A DNA stretch of 64,000 nucleotides from Taibaiella helva (lineage in GTDB: Bacteria; Bacteroidota; Bacteroidia; Chitinophagales; Chitinophagaceae): NCBI RefSeq assembly GCF_003545695.1, contig NZ_QUZZ01000004.1:434001-498000 (forward strand). The letters are read 5' to 3'. The notes under the pieces were generated by a model. It did no database searches. It saw nothing but the letters and a program-made list of their open reading frames with translations, and was not told where the DNA came from. This document shows positions 63,266 to 64,000 of the stretch, one piece after another (position 1 is the stretch's first letter; every line of letters starts with the position of its first letter). Position numbers and translations under genes: made by a program.

Positions 63266-63292
63266 AGGGAGCCTTTCCAGGTTCCCTTTTTA
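63266..63292 (+). terminator. Terminator between the small lipoprotein and the second peptide gene
   Basis: GGGAGCC / GGTTCCC stem (one G-U pair) with a 6-nt loop, followed by TTTTTATTT. The 318-bp gap 63063-63380 holds this and the hairpin at 63307-63339; the short frames in it look non-coding. Confidence 0.7.
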
Positions 63293-63306
63293 TTTAATGC
63301 AAAAGA

Positions 63307-63339
63307 CGCTCCCACTGCACCACTGCTGCAGTGGGAGCG
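63307..63339 (+). repeat. Perfect inverted repeat upstream of the second peptide gene
   Basis: CGCTCCCACTGCA and TGCAGTGGGAGCG form a 13-bp perfect stem with a 7-nt loop, 42 nt before the ATG at 63381. No T-run follows, so it is more likely an operator or mRNA leader element than a terminator. Confidence 0.65.
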
Positions 63340-63380
63340 CTTAAATTTGAGGGTAAACTTTCTTTTTAAAACCAATTCGT

Positions 63381-63611
63381 ATGAAAAAGAAGAACCTGGC
63401 ATTGAAAAAGAAATTGCTGCTTGCCAAGCAGCAGGTGAGCTTGCTTGACGGCGGCGCACAGCAACAGCTTGCCGGTGGCGCCGGCCCTACAGCTGACCCT
63501 TCAGCTTGCATCACTGCACCTTACACGACGCCCATTTGCTGTAATGCCACTGTGGTAGCGAAGAATACGCATTGCTGCCCGCTGACTTACCCTGAGTGCT
63601 ATCCCGGCTGA
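63381..63611 (+). CDS. RiPP precursor-like peptide (class I lanthipeptide-type leader), second copy
   Basis: 76 aa. It begins MKKKNLALKKKLLLAKQQVS, again a Lys/Leu-rich leader starting MKKKNL like the peptide at 52162. Gly-Gly pairs lie at 24-25 and 32-33. The C-terminal 43 residues carry six Cys (43, 53, 54, 65, 66, 72), including two adjacent pairs, plus many Thr and Pro, and end YPECYPG. The cores of the two peptides are not alike, as expected when one enzyme set handles several precursors. No such enzymes are seen nearby. A long terminator follows. Confidence 0.6.
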   Translation: MKKKNLALKKKLLLAKQQVSLLDGGAQQQLAGGAGPTADPSACITAPYTTPICCNATVVAKNTHCCPLTYPECYPG

Positions 63612-63626
63612 TGTGAACAAGACGAC

Positions 63627-63672
63627 AGAGACGGAAAAGTCAAGTTTTTAAAAACCTGACTTTTCCGTCTCT
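63627..63672 (+). terminator. Terminator after the second peptide gene
   Basis: AGAGACGGAAAAGTCA / TGACTTTTCCGTCTCT, a perfect 16-bp stem with a 14-nt loop, 15 nt after the stop. It may also serve the convergent cargo gene. Confidence 0.8.
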
Positions 63673-63695
63673 GCTTTATCAAGTTCGGTCAGCGC

Positions 63696-64000
63696 TTATT
63701 TTTTGGTAAAGCGCAGCGTTTGTACGCCGGTGCCGGTATTGACGCGTACGGCATAAATGCCGGCAGCCAGGTGATCTACCGGTATCTTTATCTTAGCTGC
63801 CGTGAAGCTGCCGGTATATACGATCTGGCCCGTAGCACTGGTGATTATAATATCACACTGCGGCATGCCCGATGAAGTATTGAAGGCAAGCGTCAGCTCT
63901 TCATCGGCCGGATTGGGATATAGCGTTATGGACGCCTGCTTACCTGTCTGGGAGACGATACCGGTAGTGGCGCCTGACATGAGACGGGTAAGCAACAGGC
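63696..64000 (-). CDS. C-terminal sorting domain of a type IX secreted protein (5' cut by window edge)
   Basis: The frame is open to the window end, giving about 101 codons. The last 75 residues are a T9SS type A sorting domain: ASITLYPNPADEELTLAFN, CDIIITSATGQIVYTG, LAAGIYAVRV, ending LRFTKK. The functional domain lies beyond the window. An internal TTG at 63995 is not the true start. Confidence 0.82.
   Translation of the reverse strand, partial: LLLTRLMSGATTGIVSQTGKQASITLYPNPADEELTLAFNTSSGMPQCDIIITSATGQIVYTGSFTAAKIKIPVDHLAAGIYAVRVNTGTGVQTLRFTKK

Noticed and set aside
63117-63344. Open frame between the small lipoprotein and the second peptide gene
   Set aside because: It reads through a terminator and the perfect inverted repeat, and the product looks like random sequence.

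Overview
The window is a stretch of chromosome from a member of the Bacteroidota, most likely family Chitinophagaceae or a close relative. The reasons are: two SusC/SusD pairs; a FecR anti-sigma tail; type IX secretion (T9SS) parts and cargo with C-terminal sorting domains (YPNP motif); the long PurF typical of the phylum; many lipoproteins ending their signal in SC-KK; and promoters of the Bacteroidota form TTTG-N19-TAnnTTTG instead of -35/-10 boxes. No rRNA, insertion sequence, prophage or CRISPR array was seen. Genus-level assignment is inference.

Layout. 1-9.2 kb: the end of a FecR-like gene, an STN-domain outer-membrane protein, an M28 peptidase, a ferredoxin-type reductase, an RsmI-like methylase, hpf, a Xer recombinase, rpsU, tsaD, a TrmN6-like methylase and a lipoprotein. 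9.2-14.6 kb: mnmA, a GT2 glycosyltransferase with a small membrane protein, queA, a lone ABC-2 permease and a small lipoprotein. 14.6-25 kb: two tandem SusC/SusD operons on the minus strand, separated by two strong hairpins; the second also encodes a small surface lipoprotein. 25-36 kb: an ABC exporter, purF, two small secreted proteins with matching Pro/Leu/His tails, an RmlC-type epimerase, 3-hydroxybutyrate dehydrogenase, an alpha/beta hydrolase, a FemAB/GNAT-like protein, an eIF1/SUI1 factor and a PorE-like TPR/propeller/OmpA protein. 36-40 kb: a small surface-polysaccharide set (hexapeptide acyltransferase, asparagine-synthase-like protein, Wzx-type flippase). 40-51.9 kb: hflX, two T9SS cargo proteins, truA, mgtE, an acyl-CoA carboxylase beta subunit, a PLP desulfhydrase, era and the initiator tRNA. 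52-64 kb: a RiPP-precursor-like gene, ilvE, a membrane-anchored response regulator, a TPR hybrid histidine kinase, porW/sprE, a triple-repeat secreted protein, a kinase-fold-like protein, a small lipoprotein, a second RiPP-precursor-like gene and the end of another T9SS cargo gene.

How the genes fit together. Many genes are housekeeping: tRNA modification (tsaD, mnmA, queA, truA, TrmN6-like), ribosome function (rpsU, hpf, era, hflX, SUI1), purine and branched-chain amino acid metabolism. Around them sit envelope functions: SusCD uptake, T9SS machinery and cargo, polysaccharide export, OmpA-like anchoring.

The most interesting candidates are two orphan Cys/Thr-rich peptides (52162-52422 and 63381-63611). 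Both begin MKKKNL, carry a Lys/Leu-rich leader and a Gly-Gly site, and resemble the class I lanthipeptide leaders found in Bacteroidota. No modification enzyme lies in the window, so any maturation would have to act in trans. Also unusual are a response regulator with a C-terminal transmembrane helix, a protein with a kinase-like GD...N / IDFD motif pattern, and the twin PPLPPHPPLP-tailed proteins.
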